Part shown: positions 1 through 10,870 of the stretch, piece by piece | Layout: each line of letters begins with the position of its first letter | How positions within the stretch are numbered: position 1 is the first letter of the stretch | DNA from: Hordeum vulgare subsp. vulgare | Taxonomy: Eukaryota; Streptophyta; Magnoliopsida; Poales; Poaceae | NCBI RefSeq assembly: GCF_904849725.1 | Contig: NC_058521.1 | Location: 561,802,176 to 561,866,175, forward strand | Direction: 5' to 3' | Length of the DNA stretch: 64,000 bases | The notes under the pieces: generated by a model | Databases searched by the model: none | Seen by the model: only the letters and a program-made list of their open reading frames with translations | What the model was told of the DNA's origin: nothing | Translations under genes and position numbers: made by a program

Positions 1-1070
1 AAGCATCAAGGGCATGGTACTCAAGGTTAAGTTCACAGTTGAAACGTTTAGGTTTTGTTGCATCCAAAGCTGATACTTCTCTGTTTATTTACAACAAGGC
101 AAACACAACTATATTTGTGCTAGTATATGTTGATGATATCATAGTTGCAAGCTCCTCACAAAGTGCCACCAATGCTCTCCTACATGATTTAAGTTCAGAG
201 TTTGCATTAAAGGATCTTGGTGATCTACATTTCTTCTTAGGCATTGAGGTTAAGAAAATTCAAGATGACATAGTGTTAAATCAAGAGAAATATGCCACTG
301 AACTTCTGGTTTGAATGGGAATGAAGGACTGTAAGCCTTCATCCACACCTTTATCATCCTCAGAGAAACTATCATCTTTTGAAGGTGAGCCACTGAAAGA
401 AGAGGAGATCACAAAATATAGGAGTGCAGTAGGAGCACTGCAATACTTGACACTGACAAGACCTGATATTTCTTTTGCTGTTAATAAAGTTTGCCAGTAT
501 CTTCATGCACCTACTAGCATACATTGGACTGCAGTCAAAAGAATTGTACGATACATAAAACATTCTGTGAGCTTGGGTCTTCAGGTAAAACACTCCAAAT
601 CCACTCTTGTTAGTGCCTTCTCTGATGCTGACTGGGCAGGATGCAGTGATGATAGAAGATCAACATGAGGTTTTGTAGTGTTCTTTGGTTCTAATCTTAT
701 ATCTTGGAGTGCTAGAAAACAAGCCACAGTGTCCAGGTCAAGTACTGAGGCTGAATATAAGTCATTAGCAAATGCAACTGCTGAGATCATTTGGCTTGAA
801 TCATTGTTAAAAGAACTAGAAGTTAAACAGCATCGTGTGTCATGTTTATGGTGTGACAATCTAGGAGCCACATATCTCTCTGCAAATTCAGTGTTTCATG
901 GCAGAACAAAGCACATAGAAATTGACTTTCATTTTGTCAGAGAAAGGGTTGCAGAGAAGAAGTTGGACATACGGTTCATTCCCTCTAGAGATCAAGTCGC
1001 AGATGGGTTCACTAAAGCCTTGCCAGTTAAACCATTCGAGGAGTTCAGGAGGAATCTTAATATAGGATAG
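1..1070 (+). pseudogene. Copia pol fragment (reverse transcriptase - RNase H end)
   Basis: This is the C-terminal part of a Ty1/Copia polyprotein, entering the window already inside reverse transcriptase. The RT active-site motif YVDD lies near 128-139, followed by [14 protein letters not shown], the RT thumb motif [10 protein letters not shown], and an RNase H domain with [15 protein letters not shown], the WCDN block and [14 protein letters not shown]. All pieces lie in one frame but are cut by two in-frame TGA stops, at 312-314 and 666-668. The second changes the usual Gly after RRST, so both look like single-base decay. The reading ends at a TAG at 1068-1070, immediately before a polypurine tract (about 1079-1087) and an LTR. 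The pol sequence differs clearly from the Angela-type elements elsewhere in the window, so this is a separate and older Copia family. It is non-functional as read. Confidence 0.9.
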
Positions 1071-1087
1071 TTGAGATTAAGGGAGGG

Positions 1088-1245
1088 TGTTAGACTTAGA
1101 GATATATTATTGTTGTAATCTCAATCTATCTCTATCTCTTCCTTAAACGAATCCTATCTGTATTCCTTTCTTGTAAACCAAGGCAAGGGTTTTGCCCAAT
1201 ATAAATAAACACCGCGGCTCCTCTCGAGGAGTAGGAACGCTTCCA
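1088..1245 (+). repeat. Copia LTR (3' LTR of the fragment at 1-1070)
   Basis: The LTR begins TGTTAGACTTAG directly after the purine tract ending GGGAGGG, as expected for a Copia 3' LTR. A TATA-like AATATAAATAAA lies at about 1199-1210. The right boundary is a guess: I see a CA dinucleotide near 1245, after GTAGGAACGCTTC, but no second LTR copy or target duplication to confirm it. Confidence 0.6.
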
Positions 1246-1430
1246 TGTGACACATCGCATGCACGCGTGCGGTTACTTGCTTCTCTCTCTCCAACGCATT
1301 CGCGTCTTTCTGAACCAGCCGCCTCACTCTTCTTCTCCTTCCCAGTTCCCACCGGTCCCATCTACTCTCTCCTCTTTCACTTCTCTCTAGCTGCTCTCAT
1401 CCGTCTCCTCCACATCCTCTCATTTCTTCC

Positions 1431-1977
1431 ATGGATGAACTCCACCCATCATGGTTGTGGGAGGACAGCCAACCTATAGAGGGCAGTCAGTCCATGGACA
1501 ACAACTTGCGCTCACGGAGGACAACTTGCTGGTGGACGACAGCTTGCTCGAGGTGGACGACAGCGAGCTCGCATATGGCGACATGATCTCTCTCTTGGAC
1601 GGCGACATGCTGCAGGAAGGCATGCCCCCATGGACGGCGGCGTGCTCCCGGTTGCAAAGGGCCGCAAGCTCGCGGATGGCGGTGTGTTCCATGAAGATGG
1701 CGCACCCACGGACGACGGCTTCCTCCCGCTCGCGTACGATGAAGAGCTCGCGGACGACGAAGCACTCGCGGACGGCGGCGTGATCCATTTAGGCGACGCA
1801 CCCGCGAACGGCACCGCGCTCGTGGATGACTGCGTGTTCCAGGAAGGTGACTCACAAAACAATCTACTGTTGTTGATTTGCATGTCGAAAAGCGATCAAA
1901 CAAAGCAGAAAAAAGTCATAGCGAAATCAAATAGTAAGAATCAATTCATACTGTCGTCACTCTTCTCGAATACATAG
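1431..1977 (+). pseudogene. Broken acidic repeat-rich ORF, unknown
   Basis: I do not recognise this gene. A pyrimidine-rich, leader-like stretch (about 1320-1430) is followed by an ATG in a reasonable plant start context (TTCCATGGATG) opening with MDELHPSWLWEDS. Acidic repeated sequence then continues in three different frames in turn: about 1431-1500, then a second frame to about 1625 (DNLLVDDSLLEVDDSEL), then a third from 1630 with recurring DGGV and DDG blocks to about 1860. That pattern fits one protein interrupted by two frameshifts, or a simple GC-rich repeat read by chance. The third frame stops at 1975-1977, and a possible splice donor (GAAG then GTGACT) lies near 1847. A captured or decayed gene fragment is possible. 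Function is unknown. Confidence 0.3.
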
Positions 1978-2063
1978 ACGTGATTCATGTCCTCGGCATG
2001 GCTGTTGTATTGATCCTCCACCTCATCCCAATTAATGGCTGAAGTGAGGTCGAAGCTAGCCAT
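1941..2063 (-). CDS. Short hypothetical ORF (40 aa), possible first exon
   Basis: This 40-residue minus-strand ORF begins MASFDLTSAINWDEVEDQYN and stops at TGA (1941-1943). It is acidic, with no recognised domain, and too short for most annotation pipelines. What makes it worth listing is its upstream sequence: a good TATA box lies about 80 bases before the ATG, followed by a pyrimidine-rich leader. It could be a first exon whose remainder has been lost, or a gene fragment captured by a transposon. It runs against the broken acidic ORF on the other strand and overlaps its tail. I would not assign a function. Confidence 0.3.
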   Translation of the reverse strand: MASFDLTSAINWDEVEDQYNSHAEDMNHVYVFEKSDDSMN

Positions 2064-2140
2064 TGCATTCCCGTGGCAAAAGAGGGATAAACAAAGAAAG
2101 TGAGGATAGAATTTGGTGCGGCTCTGTTCATGGTGGTGAG

Positions 2141-2149
2141 ATTTATAGA
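2141..2149 (-). promoter_or_regulatory. TATA box upstream of the 40-aa ORF
   Basis: The minus strand reads TCTATAAAT here, 78-86 bases upstream of the ATG at 2063. The sequence between is a plausible plant 5' leader (CTTTCTTTG, CCCTCTTTTGCC). The spacing suits a transcription start near 2110. This is inference from sequence only. Confidence 0.35.
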
Positions 2150-2199
2150 CATGAGTTTTGAGTTTTAATGGTCAAGGCGCTAAGCTAAATTTTGAGCTG

Positions 2200-2740
2200 C
2201 TAACCTATGGCGGGTGTTCAGTTTAGGAGGGAGTTGGTGTTTTTGACGGAAATATTTCATCTGCCAAAATCAAACGAATTGTTTTGGCTCCAATTCCACC
2301 AGTTTCAAGCGCAACTGCTATTCTTCCTGCCTCGATGTTCTTCTTGCTCATAGGTCATGCAACCGGTGAAAGATTGGTGCGGATATTGAGGATATTTTGC
2401 AAAGAGAAAGAGAGCTGCATGCAGTCGCATGCAGAGAGATGGAGAGGAGAGAGAGAACCGCATGCACGCAGAGAGGTGGAGACAGGAGAATCGTGGGCAC
2501 GAGAAGAACAAATCCTTGCATGCGTGCAGTAACTACCCGACGTCCCTTCCGTAGCAATAGAGGGGTAGAATCATCCGATTTTTGTTGCTCTCCCCTTTCC
2601 TTGGTATGCGAGTTGAGCATAGAACGCAAAGTAAAAAGTACCGGAGGGAGTAGGTCTTCTTCCCCAAGAGACCTCACCTTTCTTCCGCAAAAAGCTTCGT
2701 TGTTGCTCCTAAGCTTAATCTTGCCCAATCTCTCTTTCTA
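2200..2740. other. Gene-free stretch with GA-rich tract and possible MITE end
   Basis: No supported gene. About 2400-2500 is rich in AGAGAG and GCATGCA short repeats. At about 2637-2653 the sequence ACCGGAGGGAGTA resembles the right terminus of a Stowaway-type MITE (reverse of TACTCCCTCCG), but I could not find the matching left terminus nearby, so no element is called. Confidence 0.4.
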
Positions 2741-3360
2741 GCAATCGATTCTTGTTGATGTTCTAGGGTTTGGAGAAAAAGGCCTTGATCTACACTTCCA
2801 CCAAAAGAAAAGATGTTCCCCTCATTAATCTCTTGCGTATTTTGTTACTCTTGGTTGTTTGAGCACCCTAGACGGAAGATGTCACCTTGAAGCCATAGTC
2901 CATTAGGGTGAAGCTTCGTGGTTTCGTTGGGAGCCTCCAATTCAGTTGTGGAGATTGCCCCAACCTTGTTTGTTAAGGTTCAGTCGCCGCCTTCAAGGGC
3001 ACCACTAGTGGAATCACGACATATCGCATTGTGTGAGGGCGTGAGGAGAATACAGTGGCCTTAGTGGCATCTTGCGAAGCATTGTGCCTCCACACCACTC
3101 TAACGAGGACGTACTTCCCCTCAAAGGGAAGAAACTTTAGAAACACATCATCGTCTTCATCGGTTCCACTTGTGGTTACTTCTTACATTTACTTGCCTTT
3201 GTTACTTGTTTGTTATTGTTGTTGTTATCATCATATAGGTTGCTCACTTAGTTGCATATCTAGACAACTTATTTGTTGCTAAACTTAATTTGTTAAACAA
3301 AAGCTTAAAATTGATAGTTGCCTATTCACCCCTCTCTAGTCTACCATATCGATCCTTTCA
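2741..3360 (+). repeat. LTR-like remnant, family unknown
   Basis: This stretch has no coherent ORF but ends with CCTATTCACCCCTCTCTAGT and then TCGATCCTTTCA, a phrase typical of the 3' end of many grass LTRs. It contains a TTGTT-rich run at about 3200-3230. No primer-binding site follows and no partner LTR is in the window, so it is at most a solo or truncated LTR. Confidence 0.35.
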
Positions 3361-3870
3361 CCGTAAATACCTCAAGCTCCTCAGGTAGGGAGTTATTGAA
3401 GGTCAGTGTGCTGATTCAATGAGGAATATTTCTACGCATTAGGGGGAGATTTCAAATACCATAAAGAATGCCAGGAAATTAGTGGAATATTCAACACATT
3501 CGTGCCTCAAATCCACGTACTCAAAGATGTGAACCACGCGTTTAGAAGATGTACAACATTACTGATTCATTTACCAGATTCATTTACTGAATATAAAGGT
3601 ATCACACAATCCTGCAATCCTGCAAAAATGTGCGTGAAAGAGTGAAGGTATCAACAAAAATTACTCCACTCCCCGTTCAAAGCAATAGGGGAGAAGTATG
3701 GCAAAAGTACATTAGGATTCAACTTCCCGCAAACAAGAATATCGAGGCCTCTCAATCAATAAATGCAAGTCAACTTGACGTTGACAAACACCCACTGGAT
3801 GGGAAACCTCCACCAACCCAAGCATACGAGCATTCTGTTCCAATTGTCTGCTAACATAATCGTTGAAACT
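3361..3870 (-). other. Decayed Gypsy internal sequence
   Basis: From 3870 down to about 3640 the minus strand still reads as gag-like sequence in shifting frames beyond the last intact gag ORF. Below about 3640 I cannot recognise coding sequence. The element's 3' LTR and the rest of its internal region are not seen before the LTR-like remnant ending at 3360, so it is truncated here. Confidence 0.4.
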
Positions 3871-5233
3871 TTATTGTTTGGCAACAAAGTTATCAAATTC
3901 ATCCAAGCATAAGCTAGCAGGTTTATCAAAAGCAATATCACTCTCATCAAACCTATGCAGAGAATTTACTTCTACTACCTGTATCGGGTTATCAAGACCA
4001 TGGATCTCTTCGATAGGTGGTAGATTTTTGACATCTTCAGATTTAATGCCTTTCTCTCGCATGGATTTCTTGGCTTCTTGCATATCTTCAGGACTGAGGA
4101 ATAGAATACCTCTTTTCTTCGGAGTTGGCTTAGGAGGTGGTTCGGGAATAGTCCAAGCATTCTCATTGCATAAGATGTTATTCAATAGGATCTCAGCTTG
4201 TTCTACGGTTCGTTCCCTAAAAACACAACCGACACAACTATCTAGGTGGTCTTTGGAAGCATCAGTAAGTCCATTATAGAAGATATCAAGTATTTCATTC
4301 TTCTTAAGAGGGTGATCAGGCAAAGCATTTAGCAGCTGGATAAGCCTCCCCCAAGCTTGTGGGAGACTCTCTTCTTCAGCTTGAGCAAAGTTGTATATTT
4401 CCTGCAAGGCAGCTTGCTTCTTATGGGCAGGGAAATATTTTTCAGAGAAGTAGTAGACCATATCCTGGGGGCTACACACACAACCAGGAGCAAGAGAAGT
4501 GAGCCAGGTCTTAGCATCATCCTTTAGCGAGAAAGGAAATAGCTTGAGGATATAGTAGTGGCGGATCTTTTCCTCACTAGTGAATAGGGTGGCTATATTG
4601 TGCAGTTTGGTAAGATGGGCTGCAACCGTTTCAGACTCATAACCGTGAAAAGGATCAGATTCGACCACAGTGATTACTCAGGATCGACAGAGAATTCATA
4701 ATCCTTATCGGTCACAAAGATAGGTGAAATGGCAAACTTCGGGTCGTATTTGATCCTAGCATTCAGAGATTTTTCTTTCCACTTGCGTAGTAATTTCTCA
4801 ACATCATAGCTATCCTTACACGCAAGAAAATCCTCAGCTATCTCTCCCTCCATAACATAACGCTCAGGTCTAACAGGCAATTCAGGCATAATAGCAGGTT
4901 CTACTTCAATAGTATCAGCAGTTTCAGAAGTATCATCACATCTAGCAGCAACCCTAGCAATTTGTGCATCAAGGAATGCACCTAGTGGCAAAGCAGTATC
5001 AAGCATATAGCATCATCAGACATAGTATCAAGCATAGCATCATCATAAGAATCATGGGCAGCAGAAGTAGCATCATCAAGCACAGGTGACATATCAAGAT
5101 TTCTAGCAGTAGGTGATGTCGCAAACTTACTCATAACTGAAGGTGAATCAAGTGCAGAGCTAGATGGTAGTTCCTTACCTGTCCTCGTAGTTGAGGGCAA
5201 GATTTTAGTTCCTGGATCTTTCGGATTCTTCAT
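3871..5233 (-). pseudogene. Gypsy retrotransposon gag (Retrotrans_gag type), frameshifted
   Basis: The capsid gene of a Ty3/Gypsy element, read on the minus strand in three frames: 5233 to about 4985, 5006 to 4674, and 4668 to 3871. The last piece (265 residues) carries the Retrotrans_gag-like core with LKLFPFSLKDDAKTWLTSL, YFSEKYFPAHKK, LPQAWGRLIQLLNALPDH and a proline-rich hinge PEPPPKPTPKKRG. The upstream frame ends in FSVDPE and the next resumes at VESDPFHGYE, so a small indel at about 4670 separates one original ORF; another lies near 5000. Gag alone is visible, with no protease, RT or integrase. In style it resembles gags of Triticeae Athila-like families such as Sabrina or WHAM, though I cannot confirm the family. 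It lies just downstream of an Asp-type primer site and the LTR ending at 5313. Confidence 0.8.
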
Positions 5234-5284
5234 ATTGACCAGAAGACGTCAATCCCAAGTGACTCAGAGAATATAGTTGTGCTT

Positions 5285-5301
5285 CCCCGGCAACGGCGCC
5301 A
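5285..5301 (-). other. Primer-binding site (tRNA-Asp type) of the Gypsy element
   Basis: The minus strand reads TGGCGCCGTTGCCGGGG, complementary to the 3' end of a plant tRNA-Asp, the usual primer of many Gypsy elements. It lies 11 bases inside the LTR end at 5313, which fixes the minus orientation and makes the interrupted LTR the element's 5' LTR. Confidence 0.85.
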
Positions 5302-5312
5302 GAAAATAGTCT

Positions 5313-6465
5313 TGATAACCCACAAGTATAGGGATCGCAACAGTTTTCGAGGGTAGAGTATTCAACCCAAATTTATTGATTCGACTCAAGGGAAAGCGAA
5401 AGAATATTCTCAAGTATTAGCAGTTGAGTTGTCAATTCAACCACACCTGAAAGATTTAGTGTTTGCAACAAAGTATCAGTAGCAAGGTGGTATGATAGCA
5501 GCAGTAGCAATAGTAACCAGTAGCAGCAGAGTAACAACAGTAGCATCAAAGTAACAACAGCAGCAGCAAAGTAACGTAGCAAGGACCAGTAGTAAAAGAC
5601 TCGTAGGCATTGGATCGGTGATGGATGATTATGCGGGATGTGATTCATCATGTAACAGCTATAACACGGAGAGATAAGTAACTAGCTCCCGTTCGTCAAT
5701 CTAATGTAGGCATGTATTCCGTATGTACTCATACGTGCTTAGGGAAAAGAACTTGCATGACATCTATTGTCCATCCCTCCCGTGGCAGCGGGATCCTAAT
5801 GGAAACTACGGGATATTAAAGTTCTCCTTTTAATAAAGAACCGGGCCAACGCATTAACACTTGGTGAATACATGAACTCCTCATACCATGGTCATCTTCG
5901 GGAGTGGTTCCGGCTATTGTCACTCCGGGGTTGCCGGGTCATAACACATAGTAGGTGACTACAACTTGCAAGATAGGATCTAAAACACACATATATTGGC
6001 GACAACATAATAGGTTCAGATCTGAAATCATGGCACTCGGGCCCTAGTGACAAGCATTAAGCATGGCAAAGTAATAGCAACATCAATCTCAGAACATAGT
6101 GGATACTAGGGATCAATCCCCGTCAAAACTAACTCGATTACATGATAGATCTCATCCAACTCATCATCGTCCAGCAAGCCTACGATGAGATTACTCACGA
6201 ACGGTGAAGAGCAACATGGAATTGGCGATGAAGGAAGGTTGATGATGACGATGGCGACGATCTCCCCTCTCCGGAGCCCAGAACGGACTCCAGATCTGCC
6301 CTCCAGATGAAGAACAGGAGGTGGCGGCGCCTACGTATCGTAAAACGCGATGAATGCTTCTCCTTTATTTTTTTCCGGGCGAAACGGAATAAAACGAGCT
6401 GAGTTTGGAGGCGGTGGAGCCATGTGGGCCCCACAATCCTGCCAGGCGCGGCCAGGGGGTGGCCG
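5313..6465 (-). repeat. Gypsy 5' LTR, 3' portion (interrupted)
   Basis: On the minus strand the LTR ends CTTGTGGGTTATCA at 5313, the near inverted match of its start TGATGACCCACAAG at 15907. At 6465 it is broken by the Copia insertion 6466-15099; its last five bases, GGCCG (6461-6465), are the target-site duplication. The short minus-strand ORF near 6195-6434 is ordinary LTR sequence. AGCAG-type short repeats occur at 5500-5580. Confidence 0.8.
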
Positions 6466-8228
6466 TGTTGGAAATATGCCCTAGAGGCAATAATAAAATG
6501 GTTATTATCATATTTCCTTGTTCATGATAATTGTCTATTGTTCATGCTATAATTGTGTTAACAGGAAACAGTAATACATGTGTGAATAAATAGATCACAA
6601 TGTGTCCCTAGCAAGCCTCTAGTTGGCTAGCTCGTTAGTCAATAGATGATCATGGTTTCCTGATGATGAGCATTAGATGTCATTGATAACGGGGTCACAT
6701 CATTGGGAGAATGATGTGATGGACAAGACCCAATCCTAAGCATAGCACTAGATCGCATTGTTCGTATGCTAAAGCTTTTCTAATGTCAAGTATCTTTTCC
6801 TTCGACCGTGAGATTGTGCAACTCCCGGATACCGTAGGAGTGCTTTGGGTGTATCAAACGTCACAACGTAACTGGGTGAATATAAAGGTGCATTACGGGT
6901 ACCTCCGAAAGTGTCTGTTGGGTTGGTACGAATCGAGATCGGGATTTGTCACTCCGTGTGACGAAGAGGTATCTATGGGCCCACTCGGTAGAACATCATC
7001 ATGAGCTCAATGTGACTAAGGAGTTAGTCACACAATGACGTGCTACGAAACGAGTAAAGAGACTTACCGGTAACGAGATTGAACAACGTATTGGTATAAC
7101 GACGATCGAATCTCGGGCAAGTTCTATACCGACAGACAAAGGGAATCGTATACGGGATTGATTGAATCCTTGACATCGTGGTTCATCCGATGAGATCATC
7201 GTGGAGCAAGTGGGAGCCACCATGGGTATCCATACCCCGCTGATGGTTATTGTCCAAAGAGGTGCCTCGGTCATGTCTGCGTGTCTCCCGAACCCGTAGG
7301 GTCTACACACTTAAGGTTCGATGACGCTAGGGTTATAGGGAATTGTTATACGAGGTTACCGAAAGTTGTTCGCAGTCCTGGATGAGATCCCGGACATCAC
7401 GAGGAGCTCCGGAATGGTCCGGAGGTAAAGATTTATATATAGGACGGATGGTTTCGGATACCGGAAGTGTTTCGGGCATCATCGGTAACGTACTAGGACC
7501 ACCGAGACCACCGGAGGTGGCCCCGGGGGACCATCGAAGGGGGGCAACGACACCGGGAGGTAAGATGGGTCAAGTGGGGGTGGGAACCAGCCCCTAGGTG
7601 GGCTGGTGCGCCTCCCCACTCAGCCCAATGCGGAGGGGAGAGAAAAGGGGGAGGCAAACCCTAAGCCAGGTGGGCCTAAGGCCCACCAGGTGGTGCGCCA
7701 CCCCCTCCTCCCCCCTCTGGCCGCCGCACCTCCCATCTGGGGGGGCTGCCGCACCACCTAGGGTGGGAACCCTAGGGGTGGCACCCCCTCTCCCCTTCCC
7801 CTATATATAGTGGGCACTTTTGGCCATTGGAGATTAGACTTTTGCCTCTCCCTCGGCGAAGCCCTGCCCTTCTTCCTCCTCCTCTCTGCCGGTGCTTGGC
7901 AAAGCCCTGCCGGGAGACCTCGTCTCTCCATAGACACCACGCCGTCGTGCTGCTGGAGTTCTTCCCCAACCTCTCCCTCCTCCTTGCTGGATCAAGGTGC
8001 GGGAGACGTCACCGGGCTGCACGTGTGTTGAACGCGGAGGTGCCGTAGTTCGGCACTAGATCGGAATCGCTGCGAGTACGACTCCATCAACCGCGTTCTA
8101 GCAACGCTTCCGCTTAGCGATCTTAAAAGGTATGAAGATGCTCTTACCCCTCTCTCGTTGCTGGTCTCTCCATAGGAAGATCTGAATATACGTAGGAAAA
8201 TTTTGAATTTATGCTACGTTACCCAACA
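6466..8228 (+). repeat. 5' LTR of Copia copy A
   Basis: Begins TGTTGGAAATATGCCCTAG and ends TTACCCAACA. A TATA box (CTATATATAGTG) lies at about 7801-7810, followed by a GC-rich R/U5-like segment. ORFs between 7343 and 8050 on both strands are by-products of this GC-rich LTR, not genes. Confidence 0.95.
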
Positions 8229-8229
8229 G

Positions 8230-8245
8230 TGGCATCCGAGCCAGG
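8230..8245 (+). other. Primer-binding site of Copia copy A
   Basis: TGGCATCCGAGCCAGG starts one base after the LTR. It resembles the initiator-Met tRNA site TGGTATCAGAGC usual in this clade but differs at two of the twelve core positions. The same form recurs in copy B at 59067. Confidence 0.75.
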
Positions 8246-9339
8246 TTTTCTATGCGTAGATTCTATGCACGAGTAGAACACAAAAGTTGTGGGTGATGAT
8301 TTGTCAATTTGCTTGCCGCTACTAGTCTTATTCTTTTCCGGCGGTATTGTGGGATGAAGCGGCCCGGACCGACTTTACACGTACGCTTACGTGAGACTGG
8401 TTCCACCGACACACATGCACACCGTGCATAAAGGTGGCTAGCGGGTGTCTGTCTCTCCTACTCTAGTCGGATTGGATTTGATGAAAAGGGTCCTTATGAA
8501 GGGTAAATAGCTTTGGCATATCATCGTTGTGGCCGTCACGTAGGTAAGAAGGCGTTCTTACTAGAAACCCAAATCAGCCACGTAAAACTTGCAACAACAA
8601 TTAGAGGACGTCTAACTTGTTTTTGCATGGTTTGACATGTGATGTGATATGACCAAAGTTGTAATGTTGCATGTATGATGTATGAGATGATCATGTTATT
8701 GTAATAGGTTTCACGACTTGCATGTCGATGAGTATGACAACCGGCAGGAGCCATAGGAGTTGTCTTAATTTATTGTATGAGATGCAACGCCATGTGCTTA
8801 CTACTTTTACTTCATTGCTAACGGTTAGCTATAGTAGTAGTGATAGTATTAGTTGGCGTGACGACTTCATGGAGACACGATGATGGAGATCATGATGATG
8901 GAGATCATGGTGTCACGCCGGTGACGATGATGATCATGCGATGTCTGAATATGGAGATCGAAAGGGCGAAGATGATAATGGCCATATCATGTCACTATAT
9001 GATTGCATTGTGATGTTTATCATGTTTTACATCTTATTGCTTAGAATGACGGTAGCATAATAAGATGATCCCTCTTAAAGTTTTGAGAACGTATTCCCCT
9101 AAGTGTGCACCATTGCGAAGGTTCGTTGTCTCAAAGCACCACGTGATGATCGGGTGTGATAGATTCTAACGTTCGCATACAACGGGTGTAAGCCAGATTT
9201 ACACACGCGAAACACCTAGGTTGACTCGACGAGCTTAGCATGTACGGACATGACCTTGAAAAAAGAGACCGAAAGGTTGAACATGAGTCGTATGGTTGAA
9301 TACGATCAGCATGGAGTTGCTCACCATGGTGACTAGTAG
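8246..9339 (+). other. Untranslated leader of Copia copy A
   Basis: No gene. The sequence matches the leader of copy B (59083-60321) except that about 159 bases directly before the gag ATG are missing here. Short direct repeats built on GATGGAGATCATG occur at about 8880-8910. Confidence 0.7.
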
Positions 9340-10870
9340 ATGGCCAACGTCAACCGATATTTCAACGCATTCCTAGAGAAAAACAAGCTGAAAGATGATG
9401 GTAGCAACTATGCGGACTGGGTTTGCAACTTGAAGCTCATCCTTGAAGCAGCTAAAAAGGCTTATGTCCTTGATGCGCCGCTAGGTGACCCTCCCGCTCT
9501 CGCAGCAGCCCAGGACATTCTGAACGTCTGGCAAACGCGGAGTGATGACTACTCTCTGGTTAGGTGTGGCATGTTATACAGTTTAGAAACGGGGCTCCAA
9601 AGGCGTTTTGAGCAACACGGGGCATATGAGATGTTCCAGGAGCTGAAGCTAGTTTTTCAAGCTCATGCCCGTGTCGAGAGATATGAAGTCTCCGACAAGT
9701 TCTTTAGCTGTAAGATGGAGGAGAACAGTTCTGTCAGTGAGCACATACTCAAAATGTCTGGGTTACACGGTCGTCTGACTTCACTTGGAGTCGAACTTCA
9801 GGATGATGCTATAATTGACAGAATCCTCCAGTCTCTCCAGCAAGCTACAAAGGCTTTGTGCTTAACTACAACATGCAAGGGATGGAGAAGACCATTCCCG
9901 AGTTGTACTCGATGCTCAAGTCTGCAGAAGTAGAAATCAAGAAAGAGCATCAAGTGTTGATGGTCAACAAGACCACTAGTTTCAAGAAAGGCAAGGGTAA
10001 GAAGAACTTAAAGAAAGACGGCAAAGCTGTTGCCGCGCCCGGTAAGCCAGATGCTGGGAAGAAGAAAAAGAATGGACCCAAGCCTGAGGCTGAGTGCTTC
10101 TATTGCAAGGGAAAAGGTCACTCGAAGCGGAACTGCCCCAAATACTTAGCGGACAAGAAGGCCGGCAACGTTAAAGGTATATTTGATATACATGTTATTG
10201 ATGTGTACCTTACCAGCGCTCGTAGTAGCTCCTGGGTATTTGATACCGGTGCTGTTGCTCACATTTGCAACTCAAAGCAGGAACTGCGGAATAAACGGAG
10301 ACTGGCCAAGGACGAGGTGACGATGCGCGTCGGGAATGGTTCAAAGGTCGATGTGATCGCCGTCGGCACGCTACCTCTACATCTACCGTCGGGATTAGTT
10401 TTAAACCTTAATAATTGTTCTTTAGTACCAGCTTTAAGCATGAACATTGTATCAGGGTTTTGCTTAATGCGAGACGGCTACTCATTTAAGTCAGAGAATA
10501 ATGGTTGTTCTATTTATATGAGTGATATGTTTTATGGTCATGCTCCGCTGGTGAATGGTTTATTCTTGATGAATCTCGATCGTGATCTTACACATATTCA
10601 TAGTGTGAGTACCAAAAGATGTAAAGTTGATAATGATAGTCCCACATACCTGTGGCACTGCCGCCTTGGTCATATCGGCGTTAAGCGCAAGAAGAAGCTC
10701 CATACTGATGGACTATTAGAGTCTTTTGACTTTGAATCATTTGACACATGCGAACCTTGCCTCATGGGCAAGATGACTAAGACACCATTCTCAGGAATAA
10801 TGGAGAGAGCAACCGACTTATTGGAAATAATACATACTGATGTGTGTGGTCCAATGAACGTTGAAGCTCG
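9340..10870 (+). pseudogene. Copia gag - zinc knuckle - protease - pre-integrase (copy A), frameshifted
   Basis: Starts at ATG 9340 (MANVNRYFNAFLEKNKLK). The capsid region runs to about 9838, where one base is missing relative to copy B; the reading then continues in another frame to 10910. A CCHC zinc knuckle C-X2-C-X4-H-X4-C is present (CFYCKGKGHSKRNC, near 10096-10137), preceded by a lysine-rich hinge. The aspartic protease motif reads WVFDTGAVAHICNS near 10230-10270. The pre-integrase HHCC module follows: WHCRLGH at about 10651-10671, then TCEPC at about 10746-10760. A second one-base deletion near 10871 (CGCGGGGTTATC versus CGCGGTGGCTATC in copy B) shifts the frame within integrase. The product would package RNA and mature the virus-like particle if intact, but this copy cannot make a full polyprotein. 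Confidence 0.92.

Noticed and set aside
2637..2653. Possible MITE terminus ACCGGAGGGAGTA
   Set aside because: No matching left terminus or target duplication within about 800 bases, so no element was called.
7343..8050. Several ORFs of 60-84 codons on both strands in the Copia copy A 5' LTR
   Set aside because: The same frames recur in the other LTRs (14.2-15.0 kb, 58.2-58.9 kb); they are GC-rich LTR sequence without domains.
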